DNA from: Acidovorax sp. NB1
GTDB lineage: Bacteria; Pseudomonadota; Gammaproteobacteria; Burkholderiales; Burkholderiaceae_C
Length of the DNA: 64,000 nt
NCBI RefSeq assembly: GCF_005405905.1
Contig: NZ_BJHU01000057.1
Location: 267,543 to 331,542 of the forward strand
Direction: 5' to 3'
The notes below the pieces were generated by a model that was not told the origin of the DNA, did not search any database, and saw nothing but the letters and a program-made list of their open reading frames with translations. Position 1 is the first letter of the stretch. Every line of letters starts with the position of its first letter. Position numbers and translations under genes: made by a program. Positions 1 through 9,800 of this stretch are shown here, one piece after another.

Positions 1-414
1 ACGCTGCAGCGCATCCAGCGGCACATCCACCGCCACCTGGGCGCGGACCTGAGCGCCGATGCCCTGTGCCGCATTTTTGGCCTGTCGCGCAGTGCGCTGT
101 ACCGCCTGTTTGAACCCCTGGGTGGGGTGGCCCACCATGTGCAGCAGCGGCGGCTGCTGTCGGCCTACCATGCACTGGCCAACCCGGCCAACCACCGCCT
201 GCGCGTGGCCGAGGTGGCAACGCGGGTGGGTTTTGCGAGCAATGCCCATTTCAGCCGCGCCTTTCGCACGGCGTTTGGCATCGCGCCGTCGGATGTGCGG
301 GCCCCCGGTGGCATGGGCGCCGGGGAGGCCCACCAGCCCGGGGCACAGGGCAGCTCTGCCGAGTACGCGGCCTGGGTGCGGGGCCTGCAAGGGGCGGGCG
401 CCGCCGTCGGCTGA
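1..414 (+). CDS. AraC-family transcriptional regulator, C-terminal part (partial)
   Basis: The reading frame is open from the first base, so the gene begins upstream of the window. The 137 visible residues carry the double helix-turn-helix of the AraC/XylS family. The first helix pair lies around LSADALCRIFGLSRSALYRLF. The second lies around VAEVATRVGFASNAHFSRAF and is followed by the typical FGIAPSDVR end. The sensing domain is missing, so the effector and target cannot be inferred. The tail after the second HTH is rich in Gly/Ala and has no recognisable domain. The family call is secure from the HTH pattern; specificity is unknown. Confidence 0.85.
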   Translation, partial: TLQRIQRHIHRHLGADLSADALCRIFGLSRSALYRLFEPLGGVAHHVQQRRLLSAYHALANPANHRLRVAEVATRVGFASNAHFSRAFRTAFGIAPSDVRAPGGMGAGEAHQPGAQGSSAEYAAWVRGLQGAGAAVG

Positions 415-542
415 CCCGGCTCCACGCCCACCGGGGCCAGGCAGAGGTGGGACACAAGGTCAACAAAACGCAAACGCAGGGGCAAACCACAGCCGGGCGC
501 CGCCCCTAGCATGGGCCAAGCCCTGTGCTACCGACCTGCCCC

Positions 543-941
543 ATGCCCCCCGCCATTGCCCCGTCGCCCCCGCCACACCCCCGCTGCAGTGCATGCACCG
601 CCTTGTATGGCCGCCCCCGGGCATGGGTGGGCGTGCCCGCCGTGGTGGTCCTGTGCGTGGCCCTGGTGGCAGGGGCCCGGGCCGAGACCCCACCAGCGTC
701 CCCACCGCCCCTTGAAAACACTACGGTCGCCCTGCTGTCCACCCCCGAAGGCTCGGCAGCTGGGGAGCCCCGTGCACTGAAGGCACCCCAGGCAAGCGGT
801 GGCCCCCGGTCGCACAACGGCTCCCACATCCCCACCCCCATCGACAACCCGTGGGCGCTGGGGCTGCTGGCCGCCCTGGCCGCCTGGGTGGTGTGGATGG
901 ATCGGTGGATGGATCACCCTCCAGGGCGGGACAAACACTGA
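543..941 (+). CDS. small hypothetical membrane protein
   Basis: I do not recognise this ORF of about 132 residues. It has a hydrophobic stretch near the N-terminus (VPAVVVLCVALVAGARA) resembling a signal peptide, then a Pro/Ser-rich middle. A C-terminal membrane-like segment (WALGLLAALAAWVVWM) precedes a short charged tail. The ATG at 543 is used here; an in-frame GTG lies at 525. No clear ribosome binding site is seen and the region is very GC-rich, where chance ORFs are common. The two hydrophobic segments and the position between two plus-strand genes argue weakly that it is real. Confidence 0.35.
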   Translation: MPPAIAPSPPPHPRCSACTALYGRPRAWVGVPAVVVLCVALVAGARAETPPASPPPLENTTVALLSTPEGSAAGEPRALKAPQASGGPRSHNGSHIPTPIDNPWALGLLAALAAWVVWMDRWMDHPPGRDKH

Positions 942-1032
942 AAGCCCGAGCCGCCGGGTCGGCTCTGATCGGCAGCCCGGGGGCCAATGGGCGAAAATCC
1001 CGCTTTTGCTTTTTTGGGCCTTAGCGCACACC

Positions 1033-2274
1033 GTGCCGGATTCTTCCTCCCTGCCAGCCGCAGCTGCCCCGCAGCCTTCTGCCCCTGCCACCCCCATGAC
1101 CGCGCTGGAGCGCCGCTCCAGCGTCAGCCTGGCCCTCATTTTTGCGCTGCGCATGCTGGGCCTGTTCCTGGTGCTGCCCGTGTTCGCGCTGGAAGCCCGC
1201 AAGTACCCCGGGGGTGACGACCCGGCGCTGGTGGGCCTGGCCATGGGCATCTATGGCCTGACGCAGGCGGTGCTGCAGTTGCCGCTGGGCATCGCGTCAG
1301 ACCGGTTTGGCCGCAAACGCGTGATCGTGCTCGGCCTGCTGGTGTTTGCGGCGGGCAGCCTGCTGGCGGCGCTGGCCGATTCGCTCACCGGGCTGCTGCT
1401 GGGCCGCGCCTTGCAAGGCGCGGGGGCGGTGTCGGCCGCCGTCACGGCCCTGCTGGCGGACCAGACGCGGGACGCCGTGCGCACCAAGGCCATGGCGCTG
1501 GTGGGCGGCAGCATTGGCCTGATGTTTGCCGTGGCACTGGTGCTGGCGCCCGTTCTCGCCGCCCGGATCGGGCTGGCGGGGCTGTTTGGCCTGACCTGCG
1601 CGCTGGCGCTGGCCGGTGTGGCGGTGGTGGTGTGGTGGGTGCCCCCCGAACCTGCTCAGCACCAGAACGCGGCCCGGGGCCGCTTGGCCGATGTCTGGAC
1701 CCAGCCGGACCTGCTGCGCCTGAACCTGGGCGTGTTTGTGCTGCACACGGTGCAGCTGTCCATGTGGGTGGCCGTGCCTGCCATGCTGGTACAGGCGGGC
1801 TTGGCCAAGGACGCGCACTGGCAGGTGTACCTGCCCGCCGTGGTGCTGTCGTTTGTGGCCATGGGCGGGCTGTTCGCACTGGAGCGCGCGGGGCGCCTGC
1901 GCGCTGCCCTGCTGGGGGCGATTGCCCTGGTGCTGGTGGTGCAGGCGGGGCTGGGGCTGCTGGCAGCCAGCGGGGTTCCCGCCACGCTGTGGGTGCTGGG
2001 GCCGCTGCTGTTTGTGTTCTTCTGCGGCTTCAATGCGCTGGAGGCCAGCCAGCCCAGCCTGGTGTCGCGCATGGCGCCGCCGCAGCTGCGTGGTGCGGCA
2101 CTGGGCACCTACAACACCCTGCAGTCGCTCGGGCTGTTTGCGGGGGGTGCCCTGGGCGGCGCACTGGTGAAATGGGCCGGAGCCCCCGGGCTGTTTGCCA
2201 CCACCGCCGCCCTCACGGCCTTGTGGCTGGTGCTGACCTGGCCGCTGCGCCCTGTAGGACGCGGCGGGCACTGA
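1033..2274 (+). CDS. MFS transporter
   Basis: Major facilitator superfamily permease of about 413 residues with roughly 12 membrane segments. It begins with the hydrophobic run ALIFALRMLGLFLVLPVF. The MFS loop 2-3 signature appears as GIASDRFGRKRVI, followed by LGRALQGAGAVSAAV. This organisation resembles the YajR-like group of proton-driven exporters, without the extra C-terminal domain. The substrate cannot be read from sequence. Two starts are possible: GTG at 1033, used here because relatives tend to have a Pro/Ala-rich N-terminal extension, or ATG at 1096 (MTALERR). Neither has a strong Shine-Dalgarno. It lies just upstream of ssb on the same strand. Confidence 0.85.
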   Translation: MPDSSSLPAAAAPQPSAPATPMTALERRSSVSLALIFALRMLGLFLVLPVFALEARKYPGGDDPALVGLAMGIYGLTQAVLQLPLGIASDRFGRKRVIVLGLLVFAAGSLLAALADSLTGLLLGRALQGAGAVSAAVTALLADQTRDAVRTKAMALVGGSIGLMFAVALVLAPVLAARIGLAGLFGLTCALALAGVAVVVWWVPPEPAQHQNAARGRLADVWTQPDLLRLNLGVFVLHTVQLSMWVAVPAMLVQAGLAKDAHWQVYLPAVVLSFVAMGGLFALERAGRLRAALLGAIALVLVVQAGLGLLAASGVPATLWVLGPLLFVFFCGFNALEASQPSLVSRMAPPQLRGAALGTYNTLQSLGLFAGGALGGALVKWAGAPGLFATTAALTALWLVLTWPLRPVGRGGH

Positions 2275-2400
2275 AACCGGCGCCCACGCCCGGCCGGGGC
2301 GTGCCCCTTTCACCCCCGGTTGCGGCACAATGGCGCGTTTGGCGCCCGGAATCCCTCTCCAAATCCGGCGCTTTCCTCCTTTTAAGGCAAAGACAGCACC

Positions 2401-2958
2401 ATGGCATCCGTAAACAAAGTCATCATCGTCGGCAACCTGGGCCGCGACCCTGAAATGCGCACTTTTCCCAGTGGCGACCAGGTGGCCAACGTGACGATTG
2501 CCACCACCGACAAGTGGAAAGACAAACAATCCGGCGAAATGAAGGAAGCCACCGAGTGGCACCGCGTGGTCTTCAACGGCCGCCTGGCCGAAATCGCCGG
2601 CCAGTACCTGCGCAAGGGCTCGCAGGTCTATGTGGAAGGCAGCCTGCGCACGCGCAAGTGGACCGACCAGAGCGGCGTGGAAAAGTACAGCACCGAGATC
2701 CGTGCTGACCAGATGCAGATGCTGGGCAGCCGCCAGGGCATGGGCGGTGGCGGCCAGGGTGGCGGTGGCCAGCAAGGCGGCGGCTATGACGACGGCTACG
2801 GCGGCGACCAGGGCGGCTACGACCAGGCCCCGCGCCGTGCAGCCCCTGCACCCCGGCCGATGGCAGCGCCCGCGCCCCGCCCCTCCCCCGCACCGGTGGC
2901 CCAGGCCCCGCGCGCAGCGTCCGGCTTTGATGACATGGACGACGACATTCCGTTCTGA
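2401..2958 (+). CDS. ssb: single-stranded DNA-binding protein
   Basis: SSB binds single-stranded DNA as a tetramer during replication, recombination and repair. The 185-residue product has the OB fold at residues 1-110, starting MASVNKVIIVGNLGRDPE and including VEGSLRTRKW. A Gly/Gln-rich then Pro/Ala-rich linker covers about residues 115-170. The acidic tip DDMDDDIPF is the docking peptide for partner proteins. The start is preceded by a purine-rich AAGGCAAAGA, and a strong terminator follows. Length and both ends match the family well. Confidence 0.98.
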   Translation: MASVNKVIIVGNLGRDPEMRTFPSGDQVANVTIATTDKWKDKQSGEMKEATEWHRVVFNGRLAEIAGQYLRKGSQVYVEGSLRTRKWTDQSGVEKYSTEIRADQMQMLGSRQGMGGGGQGGGGQQGGGYDDGYGGDQGGYDQAPRRAAPAPRPMAAPAPRPSPAPVAQAPRAASGFDDMDDDIPF

Positions 2959-2982
2959 CCCCCCGGCAACGCGTCGAACCCC

Positions 2983-3014
2983 AGGCCCACACCCGCAAGG
3001 TGTGGGCCTTTTTC
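2983..3014 (+). terminator. rho-independent terminator after ssb
   Basis: An 11-bp perfect stem (AGGCCCACACC with GGTGTGGGCCT), a five-base loop and a T-rich tail (TTTTTCTT) lie 24 bases after the ssb stop codon. Confidence 0.9.
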
Positions 3015-3310
3015 TTTGGGCGCTGCACTTCAAAACGTAGCAACTCGCAACAAGAATCACTTCGCAGGGTGCGGAAAAACAGCGTGCCAAACAGCGCGCT
3101 CCCTGCGCCGTCCGCGTGCTTTTACACCGGAGCACAGGCGCGCCACTTCTCCAATGTGTCCAGTGCGGCAGCGCCGCCACGGATCAACAACTTCTTACAT
3201 TCGATACGGAAATTTCGCAGATCATCGCGGCCTTGCTCGCAAAGAGGCGCAAAGCCCGGCGGCAAGCAGTTACCAAAAATCAATATTCCAACTGAAGAGA
3301 GAGGGTTGCC
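3015..3310. other. intergenic region between ssb and membrane protein gene
   Basis: About 300 bases without a convincing ORF. The stretch is less GC-rich than its surroundings and presumably carries the promoter of the gene at 3311. I see no RNA gene or clear repeat. A GAGAGAGG ribosome binding site lies at its 3' end. Confidence 0.5.
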
Positions 3311-3886
3311 ATGCCTGGATTCGTCCGCAAGATTCTGATTTTCATCACCGGCTATGCCTGGCTGCTGTTGCTGGCCGGGCCCGGCCTGATCGGGCTGTCG
3401 GTGTACAGCGGCTGGAAGGCCGAGGGGGACCACGCCTACGTGGCACGCGAAAGCCTGCAGACCGTCTCAGGCACCGTGACGCAGGCGGCCGAGGTCACCG
3501 TCAAGCGCAAGCGCCGCTCCACCAAGCATTACTACGAGATCAGCGTGCAGCCCGACACCGCCGGTGCCGAGGTGCGCAAGCTGCGCATCGACTACAGCAC
3601 GCCGCAGCAGCTGGTGGGCAACCTGATCGATGAAAAGGTCACCGCCCTGGTGGACAGCAGCGATCACGACCTGGTCTATGAAGTGTCGGCAGGCGGAGCG
3701 ACCGTCATCAGCTACGACACCACCAAGCAGCGCCTGCAGGCCGAGGCCACGTCGTCGGCCCAGTCTTTCAGCGGCGCAGGCACCTGGGTCCTGGCGATCC
3801 TGCTGACGCTGGTGGGCGCGGCGGGCGTCTGGTCCAACCGCAAGCTGCGCGCGGCCGACGAGGCCCAGCAACTGGCCGCCGCCTGA
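3311..3886 (+). CDS. hypothetical membrane protein with extracytoplasmic beta-rich domain
   Basis: A 191-residue protein with an N-terminal membrane segment (ILIFITGYAWLLLLAGPGLI) and a second near residues 157-172 (WVLAILLTLVGAAGVW). About 120 residues of hydrophilic, beta-strand-like sequence lie between them, placed outside the cytoplasmic membrane or between membrane and cytosol. The loop has a basic KRKRRS patch and a YEISV strand pattern reminiscent of DUF3592-type proteins, but I cannot assign the family securely. A good GAGAGAGG ribosome binding site precedes the ATG. It is flanked by terminators on both sides, so it is probably monocistronic. The function is unknown. Confidence 0.75.
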   Translation: MPGFVRKILIFITGYAWLLLLAGPGLIGLSVYSGWKAEGDHAYVARESLQTVSGTVTQAAEVTVKRKRRSTKHYYEISVQPDTAGAEVRKLRIDYSTPQQLVGNLIDEKVTALVDSSDHDLVYEVSAGGATVISYDTTKQRLQAEATSSAQSFSGAGTWVLAILLTLVGAAGVWSNRKLRAADEAQQLAAA

Positions 3887-3915
3887 CGGCCACACCCCAT
3901 AACAAAGAGAGGGAG

Positions 3916-3952
3916 GGAGGGGCGCCCACGTGGCGCTCCTCCTGAGTTTTTT
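3916..3952 (+). terminator. probable rho-independent terminator
   Basis: GGAGGGGCGCC and GGCGCTCCTCC form an 11-bp stem with one G-U pair and a CACGT loop, followed by TGAGTTTTTT. It sits 30 bases after the stop of the preceding gene and just before the next ribosome binding site. Confidence 0.65.
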
Positions 3953-3982
3953 GCACACGCAAATCCAAAGGAGGACCGCACC

Positions 3983-4696
3983 ATGAACCCCAACGCACTT
4001 TCACCGCAGACCCCGTCCGGCGCGCCCATGGAGCGCCGCGACTTCATTGTTTCGACCTACAAGCACCTGGGCGCGGCCATGCTGGCTTTTGTCGTGCTGT
4101 CGGCCGTGCTGATGATGAGCGGCTTTTCCAACGCCACGGCCAAGATGCTGATGGCCAGCGGCAACAAGTTCATCTGGCTGGGCGTGATGGGCGCCTTCAT
4201 GCTGGTGGGCTGGCTGGCCTCCCACCTGGCCGACAACGCCGAGAACCCCCAGACCCAGCTCATGGGCCTGGGCATCTATGTACTGGCCGAGGGCCTGATC
4301 TTTGCGCCCATGTTCGGCATCGCCCAGCTCGTGGCGCCCGGCGCCATTGGCGCGGCGGGCTTCATCACGCTGCTGCTGGTGGGCGCGCTCACCTGGACGG
4401 CGTTCTCCAGCAAGACGGACTTCTCCTTTTTGGGCGGCATCCTGAAGGTGGGTGGCCTGGTGGCGCTGGGCACCATCGTTGCGGGCGCCATCTTCGGCTT
4501 CAAGCTGGGCATCTGGTTCTCGGGGATCATGGTGCTGTTTGCGGGCGCCTGCGTGCTGTACGACACCTCGCGCATCATCCACGACTACCCCGCCGACCGC
4601 CCCGCAGGCGCAGCGCTGCACCTGTTTGCCTCGATCGCGCTGATGCTCTGGTATGTGCTGCGCATCCTGATCAGCCTGGCCACCAACGACGACTGA
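3983..4696 (+). CDS. Bax inhibitor-1 (YccA/YbhL-like) family membrane protein
   Basis: The 237-residue product has seven hydrophobic segments and the BI-1 family pattern. Diagnostic features include the N-terminal RRDFIVSTYKHLG, the central GLGIYVLAEGLIFAPM, and the C-terminal ACVLYDTSRIIHDYP followed by a final membrane helix (LHLFASIALMLWYVLRI). Bacterial relatives such as YccA interact with the FtsH protease, and others act as calcium leak channels. Which role applies here is not visible. A strong AAAGGAGG ribosome binding site precedes the ATG, and a terminator follows, so the gene is likely transcribed alone. Confidence 0.93.
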   Translation: MNPNALSPQTPSGAPMERRDFIVSTYKHLGAAMLAFVVLSAVLMMSGFSNATAKMLMASGNKFIWLGVMGAFMLVGWLASHLADNAENPQTQLMGLGIYVLAEGLIFAPMFGIAQLVAPGAIGAAGFITLLLVGALTWTAFSSKTDFSFLGGILKVGGLVALGTIVAGAIFGFKLGIWFSGIMVLFAGACVLYDTSRIIHDYPADRPAGAALHLFASIALMLWYVLRILISLATNDD

Positions 4697-4731
4697 AGCC
4701 ACGGCAGCGCCGGCGCCGGGCGCCTGCAGTC

Positions 4732-4766
4732 AAAAAGCCGGAGTCCTCCATGGGTTCCGGCTTTTT
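4732..4766. terminator. rho-independent terminator
   Basis: AAAAAGCCGGA and TCCGGCTTTTT form an 11-bp stem around a 13-base loop. The A and T runs on either side would let it work in both directions. It terminates the BI-1 gene. Confidence 0.88.
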
Positions 4767-5084
4767 GCATTTGAGCCTGCGAAATGTGAATAAAAAAAGG
4801 CCTCTGCGCGCGACCAATATCATTTTCACGCTACCAAATACATAGCAATTGAACTCCTGCAGGCGAAGAGGCAACCCGCCGCACTCCACGCCCCAGGCCG
4901 CACCAGCCACTGCTGGCACAATTCGACACAGTCAGGCGACTCCCTCCTGCGCCCGAATGGGCCTTGTGGACCCGTGCCGATGGCCGCAGGCACGCAGCGT
5001 GCGAGCCCTGCACCACGGTCCACGCCACGGCGGGGGCTGGCGCCTTCTTCCCATCACCACCTACTGACCCTGTCTTTGTCCAAC
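4767..5084. other. intergenic region upstream of lipoprotein gene
   Basis: About 320 bases with no credible gene. Around 4847-4885 there is a decayed piece resembling the TATAGCTAT dispersed repeat seen elsewhere in the window (ATAGCAATTGAAC, then GCAGGCGAAGAGGC). The promoter for the downstream lipoprotein gene is presumably here but no clear -35/-10 pair stands out. Confidence 0.45.
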
Positions 5085-6728
5085 ATGCGTAGTCAATACT
5101 TCTGGTTTTCCTTGGCTTGTGCCGCGCTGCTCGCCAGTTGCGGCGGGGGTTCGTCCGATGGCGGAGACGTGGGCCCGGCCCCCGGTGTGCAGCAGTACCC
5201 CGGCGGCGTGTGGGAAGGCACGGTGGGCACAGGCGCAGCGCAGCGCCAGGTGGTGGGCTACATCGACCCAGGCCCACAGGGCACCGGGGGTGAGTTCTAC
5301 CTGGCCCGCGAAGCCCCGGGCGCAGCAGGTTTTGATGCGCTGTACGGGCGCCTGAACGTGAGCGTCACGTCGGTGCTGGCCACGGGCGTCACGTATTTCT
5401 CGGTGCAGGACGGCAAGTTCGCCACGGGCCTGACCCTGCGCGGCACGGCCTCGAACAGCGGCAAGATTGGCCGCACCGATGCCATCAGCGGCAACTACAG
5501 CGACCCGGTGCAGACGGCCGCCGCCTCGGGGGCGACGGTGCCGCTGAAGCTGGCGTACAGCAGCCTCAACTTCCACACCGCCAGCCCCAGCCTGATCGAA
5601 GGCACCTACCGGGGCACGGGCCTGTTTGGCGGCGGCTGGGTGCTGACCGTCACGCCCCAGGGCCAGCTCTCGGGCCGCATCGGCGGCTGCCTGGCCACGG
5701 GCTCGGCCACGCCGCGCGCGGCCGGTTCACCGCTGTACTCGCTCACGATCAATCTGTCGGGCGACACCACCTCTTGCGGCGCCACGGGCACGCAGCAGTC
5801 CGGCATTGCGGTGCTGCGCTACGACGCTGCCGGGGTGCCCAACGGCATCTGGGCGTTCACGCGCAATGCCACGGGCACCGACAACACCTACACCCTCAAC
5901 GGCATTGCCGACCCACGCACCACCGTGCCGCCGTCGGCCACGCCGCTGTCGGTGGCTGGCAACTGGCAGGGTTCGTTCACACTGCCCACGGGGGTGATTG
6001 GTGACACCACGGTGTGGGGCAGCGTGCTGCCGGACGGCGGCCTGTTCTTCTATACCAACAGCAGCCTGGACCACAACGCGCTGTATGGCCGACTCATCCG
6101 CTACGAGAACAACGCCACGAACAACCGCTTCGTGACCGCGAACGACGGCGTGTTCTTCAACCGCCTGCTGGGCAACACGGGCACCTACAACGAGGCCGTG
6201 CTGATCGATGGCACGCTGCAAAGCAGCAACGGCTCGGGCAACGCCAGCCTGTTCAGCGGGAGCTTCAGCTACCCCACGCAGCCGGGCGGCTTCCCCACGC
6301 GCTTCAGCGTGACCCCCGACCCTTTGTACGCCCTGCCTGCAGGCAAGGTTGCCACCACGGCCATGATCGTGGGCACCTACAAGATGGCGGGCACGGGCTT
6401 CGGCGGGGATACCACAACGCTGAAGGTGTTTGCCGACGGCGCCATCACCGGCCTCACGACCAGTGGCTGCGAGGTGGCGGGCAAGCTGCTGGGTGAACTG
6501 GGCAGCGGGCTGAACCTGTACCGCGTCGAGGCGTTTGGTTACCTCAAGAGCCCCAACGGCCCCATCACCTGCGAGCTGGCATCGGGCCCACCCCAGTCCG
6601 GATCGGCATCGGCGCAGTTTGATGCCAATGGCAATGTGATCGGCCTGCGCATCCTGACCGCCGGGCTCTCGGTGGCAGGCACCCGGGCACGCACGGTGTT
6701 TGTGGGCGCCAAGCAGGTCACGCCGTAA
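5085..6728 (+). CDS. large repeat-containing lipoprotein, function unknown
   Basis: A 547-residue predicted lipoprotein. The start at 5085 gives a normal signal peptide, MRSQYFWFSLACAALL, ending in the lipobox LASC followed by GGGSSDGG. The mature part appears to be built as A-B-A'-B'. The two A modules, near residues 37-140 and 290-410, share a G-W-x-G opening and a later ALYGRL. The two B modules, near 160-280 and 430-545, each open with GTY and contain a Gly-rich turn and a single-Cys strand. The composition is rich in Gly, Thr and Ser, suggesting beta structure. It converges on bcsC with a shared terminator. No enzymatic motif is visible. Confidence 0.8.
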   Translation: MRSQYFWFSLACAALLASCGGGSSDGGDVGPAPGVQQYPGGVWEGTVGTGAAQRQVVGYIDPGPQGTGGEFYLAREAPGAAGFDALYGRLNVSVTSVLATGVTYFSVQDGKFATGLTLRGTASNSGKIGRTDAISGNYSDPVQTAAASGATVPLKLAYSSLNFHTASPSLIEGTYRGTGLFGGGWVLTVTPQGQLSGRIGGCLATGSATPRAAGSPLYSLTINLSGDTTSCGATGTQQSGIAVLRYDAAGVPNGIWAFTRNATGTDNTYTLNGIADPRTTVPPSATPLSVAGNWQGSFTLPTGVIGDTTVWGSVLPDGGLFFYTNSSLDHNALYGRLIRYENNATNNRFVTANDGVFFNRLLGNTGTYNEAVLIDGTLQSSNGSGNASLFSGSFSYPTQPGGFPTRFSVTPDPLYALPAGKVATTAMIVGTYKMAGTGFGGDTTTLKVFADGAITGLTTSGCEVAGKLLGELGSGLNLYRVEAFGYLKSPNGPITCELASGPPQSGSASAQFDANGNVIGLRILTAGLSVAGTRARTVFVGAKQVTP

Positions 6729-6770
6729 AGGTCCAACTCCCCGCCCCTGCGGCGGGGGGTTGAGCCAAAA

Positions 6771-6810
6771 GAAAAGGCCCGTTGCGCACACCGCGCAACG
6801 GGCCTTTTCT
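6771..6810. terminator. bidirectional terminator between lipoprotein gene and bcsC
   Basis: AAAAGGCCCGTTGCGC and its complement GCGCAACGGGCCTTTT form a perfect long stem with a short ACAC-type loop. It lies between two convergent genes and has A/T runs on both sides, so it can serve both. Confidence 0.9.
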
Positions 6811-6847
6811 TTGGATGTGGGCAGCCGGGCCGAAGCCCGGGCCAGGC

Positions 6848-9800
6848 TCAGTTGCCGTAGGGCGAGCGCAGCGGGTTGACCGGGAACACCTGCAGCCCGT
6901 TGTAGGGCTGGAAGGCGTAGCGCACATACAGGCCACCCGCAAACTCGCGGTAGTTGCGCGCGTTGTTGAGCGCCAGGTGCCCCCCCAGGAACACCTGTGG
7001 ATGCATCTGGTACTCCATGGCCGCGCCCAGGTTGTAGCCCAGGCCGGTACGCGACTGGCCGGGGTACATGGCCGTGGCGCCGGTTTCGCCAAACGCCAGG
7101 GCATCGCTGGCCGCGAGCACGGCCGCGGCCTGGCGCGAGGGGCTGTTGGGGAAGTAGGGGGCCGCGTCCTCCTTGAAATACTGCACGCCCACCGAGCCCT
7201 TGAGCTGGTAGGACAGGCGGCCATTGCGCTGGGCCCATTCCACAGGGAGCCCAAAGGACACGAACTGCTGGGGACTGAAATAGCCCCCATGGCCCGCCGT
7301 GAAGTAGCGCAGGTTGCGCTGGTAGGACAGCCCGGTGAAGCTCATCCCGGCGGTCAGGTCGGCGTTGGACGTGCGGTGCACATGCCAGTACATGCCGCCG
7401 CCCAGCTCGGCGCGCGCATTGCTGCGCACCCGCGTGCCGGTGAGGCCGTGCAGGGAGCCATAGCCGTACAAGCCCAGCTCGCCGTCATCCCAGGTCATGT
7501 CCACACGGCCGCCCGTGGCCGACACGCCACCCCAGCGGTCACCGGTGCGGGCGTCCTGCGCGCCGGCAAACGACAACAGGCTGTCGTTCACAGGGCGGCG
7601 CGACAGGTCCACGGCCATGGTCAGCTGGTCATTGATGGGCATGCGGTAGCGCACACCACCCGTGACATCCGCCTGGCCAAAACCCAGCGGGGTGCTGCCG
7701 ATGTCGGCCTTGAGCCCACCGGATTCGTAGCCCACGCTCACGCCGATGCCGCTGTCGCTTTGTGAACCCGGCGCGCGCAGCGGCATGTCGAGCGCCGTGA
7801 CGGGGCCGCCGCCAAACCGGCTCAGGGTGCCGTAGGGCGTGCCGGGCGAGCCCGCGCTGGCCCCGGTGGGCGTGACGCCCAGGATCAGGTGGCCATCGCC
7901 CACGCTCATCTTGAGCTGCACGGGGGCTTCGATCTCGGACAGCTGGCTCATGCCCGCCTCGCCCTGGCGCGCACGTGCCGCGATGCCCACCGAGAACGTG
8001 GAGATCTGGCTTTGCTGCACCTCGCGCAGCTCATCGCGCACCGTGCGCGGGCGTGTCGGGTCGGGCACGGTGCCCAGGGTGCCTGCGGTGGCCCAGGCGG
8101 AGGGCTGTGGCGCCACGGCCGCTGCACGCTGCGCCGGAAGGGCGGAGGGCAAAGGCATGCCTCCATAGCCAACCGGGGCCTGCTGTGCAGGTGCGATGTA
8201 CCCCATGGGCACGGCCGCCGCCACCGGTGCCACGGGCGCGGCAAGCCCTGCGGCCGAAGCGGCGGGTGCAACACGCGCTGCCGGTGCGGTGGCGGCGCGG
8301 GAGGCCGTCCCGGCACTGCGCTGGCCGTTGGCTGTGGGCGCCGGAGCAGTGGCCAGCGCCGGGCTGGCCACTTCCGGGTAGTAGCTGGCAGGGGTCATGG
8401 GCGGCGCCTGCAAGGGCAGGGGCAGCGCCTGGGCGAAGCGGTTGGCCCCGGCCGGGTCGGGGATGAAGAGCCCCGCCGGTGCATTGCTGCGGGCCGCAGG
8501 CTGCGGCGCGTACTGCATGGGCGTGTAGCCCACGGGGGAACGCGCTACCGCTCCGCCGGGCGACGCCGCCAGGGGCACCGACAGGCCGTTGTTCGGGCGC
8601 TGCTGGCCAGACGCACGCTGTGCAAAAGGGTTGCCTGCGCGCGCAGGCCCTGCAGCCACACCGCTGGCGGCCAGCACGGCATCGCGCTGGGCGTTTTCGG
8701 CAGCCACGGCAGCCGTGAAGAATTCGGTGGCCTTGGTGTTCTTGCCCTGCGCGCGGTAGAGGCGCCCGGCCGCCGTCAGCACCTCGGGATCGCGCGGCGC
8801 ACGCGCCAGCGCCACGGACAGCAGCGACTCCGCATAGGCGTAGTCCTTGGCCCCTGTGGCCATGGCCGCTGTCTGCAGCAGCAGGGGCACGTCAGTGGGC
8901 GATCGCTCCAGCAGGCGCGCGTACAACGCCTGGGCGGGCGCGTAGTCGTTGTTGGCCGCATACATGCGGGCCAGGGCCGTCATCGCCTGGGGCTCGTCGG
9001 GCTGCTCGGCCAGCAGCGGAGCGATGGTGTCGTAGGCCGCCACCAGGTCGCCCGCCTCGCGCAGGCCATCGGCCTGGCGCACGATGTAGGCGCGGCGGAC
9101 ATCAGCAAAACTGCGGCGCTCGCGTTCGCTCATGGGTGCGTTCTGCAGCTGGCGCAGGATGCCCGACAGCTCCACGTCCTGCTGGGTCTTGAGCAGCGTG
9201 GCCGCGTACTGCAGCCGCAGCCCCACATCGGGCCGGGGCGTGCGCGCCAGCACCTGGCGCACCATGCCCAGCGCGCGCTGCGGCTCGCCCGCATCGGCAT
9301 AGGCCAGGGCCAGTGCACCCAGCAGCTCGGTGTCCTGCGTGGCAAACGATTCAGCCTGGGCCAGGGTGGCCAGCGCTTCAGACTGCCGGCCCTCCGCCGC
9401 CAGCGCCGATGCGGCAGCCGCCTGCACATGCACCCAGACCCGCTTTTGCAGCGCGGCGATGTCGCGCGTGCGGTGTTTTTCAGGAATGCGGTCGAGCAGA
9501 GCCAGGGCGCCCGGCCAGTCGCTGGCTTCGGACGCCAGCAGCGCGCTGGCATAGAGCGCCTCGGGCATGTTGGGGTTGGACAGCAGCAAGCCGTCCATCA
9601 CGCCCCGGGCCTCGGCCACGGCGCCCAGCCGCAGGTACAGGCGGGCGAGGTCCAGGCGTACCCAGGGGCTGGCGGGGTCGTTCAGCAGCGCGTCTTCCAG
9701 CGCCGCGCGCGCGGCCGCGAGGTCGCCGCGCTCCGTGGCGGCGCGGGCCTGGCCCAGGGCCTGCGCAGCGCGCAGGCGCCCCAGGGCACCCACCTTTTCC

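Noticed and set aside
2280..2325. Inverted repeat CACGCCC/GGGCGTG after the MFS gene as terminator
   Set aside because: The stem is followed only by TTTC and then C-rich sequence; support is too weak to list.
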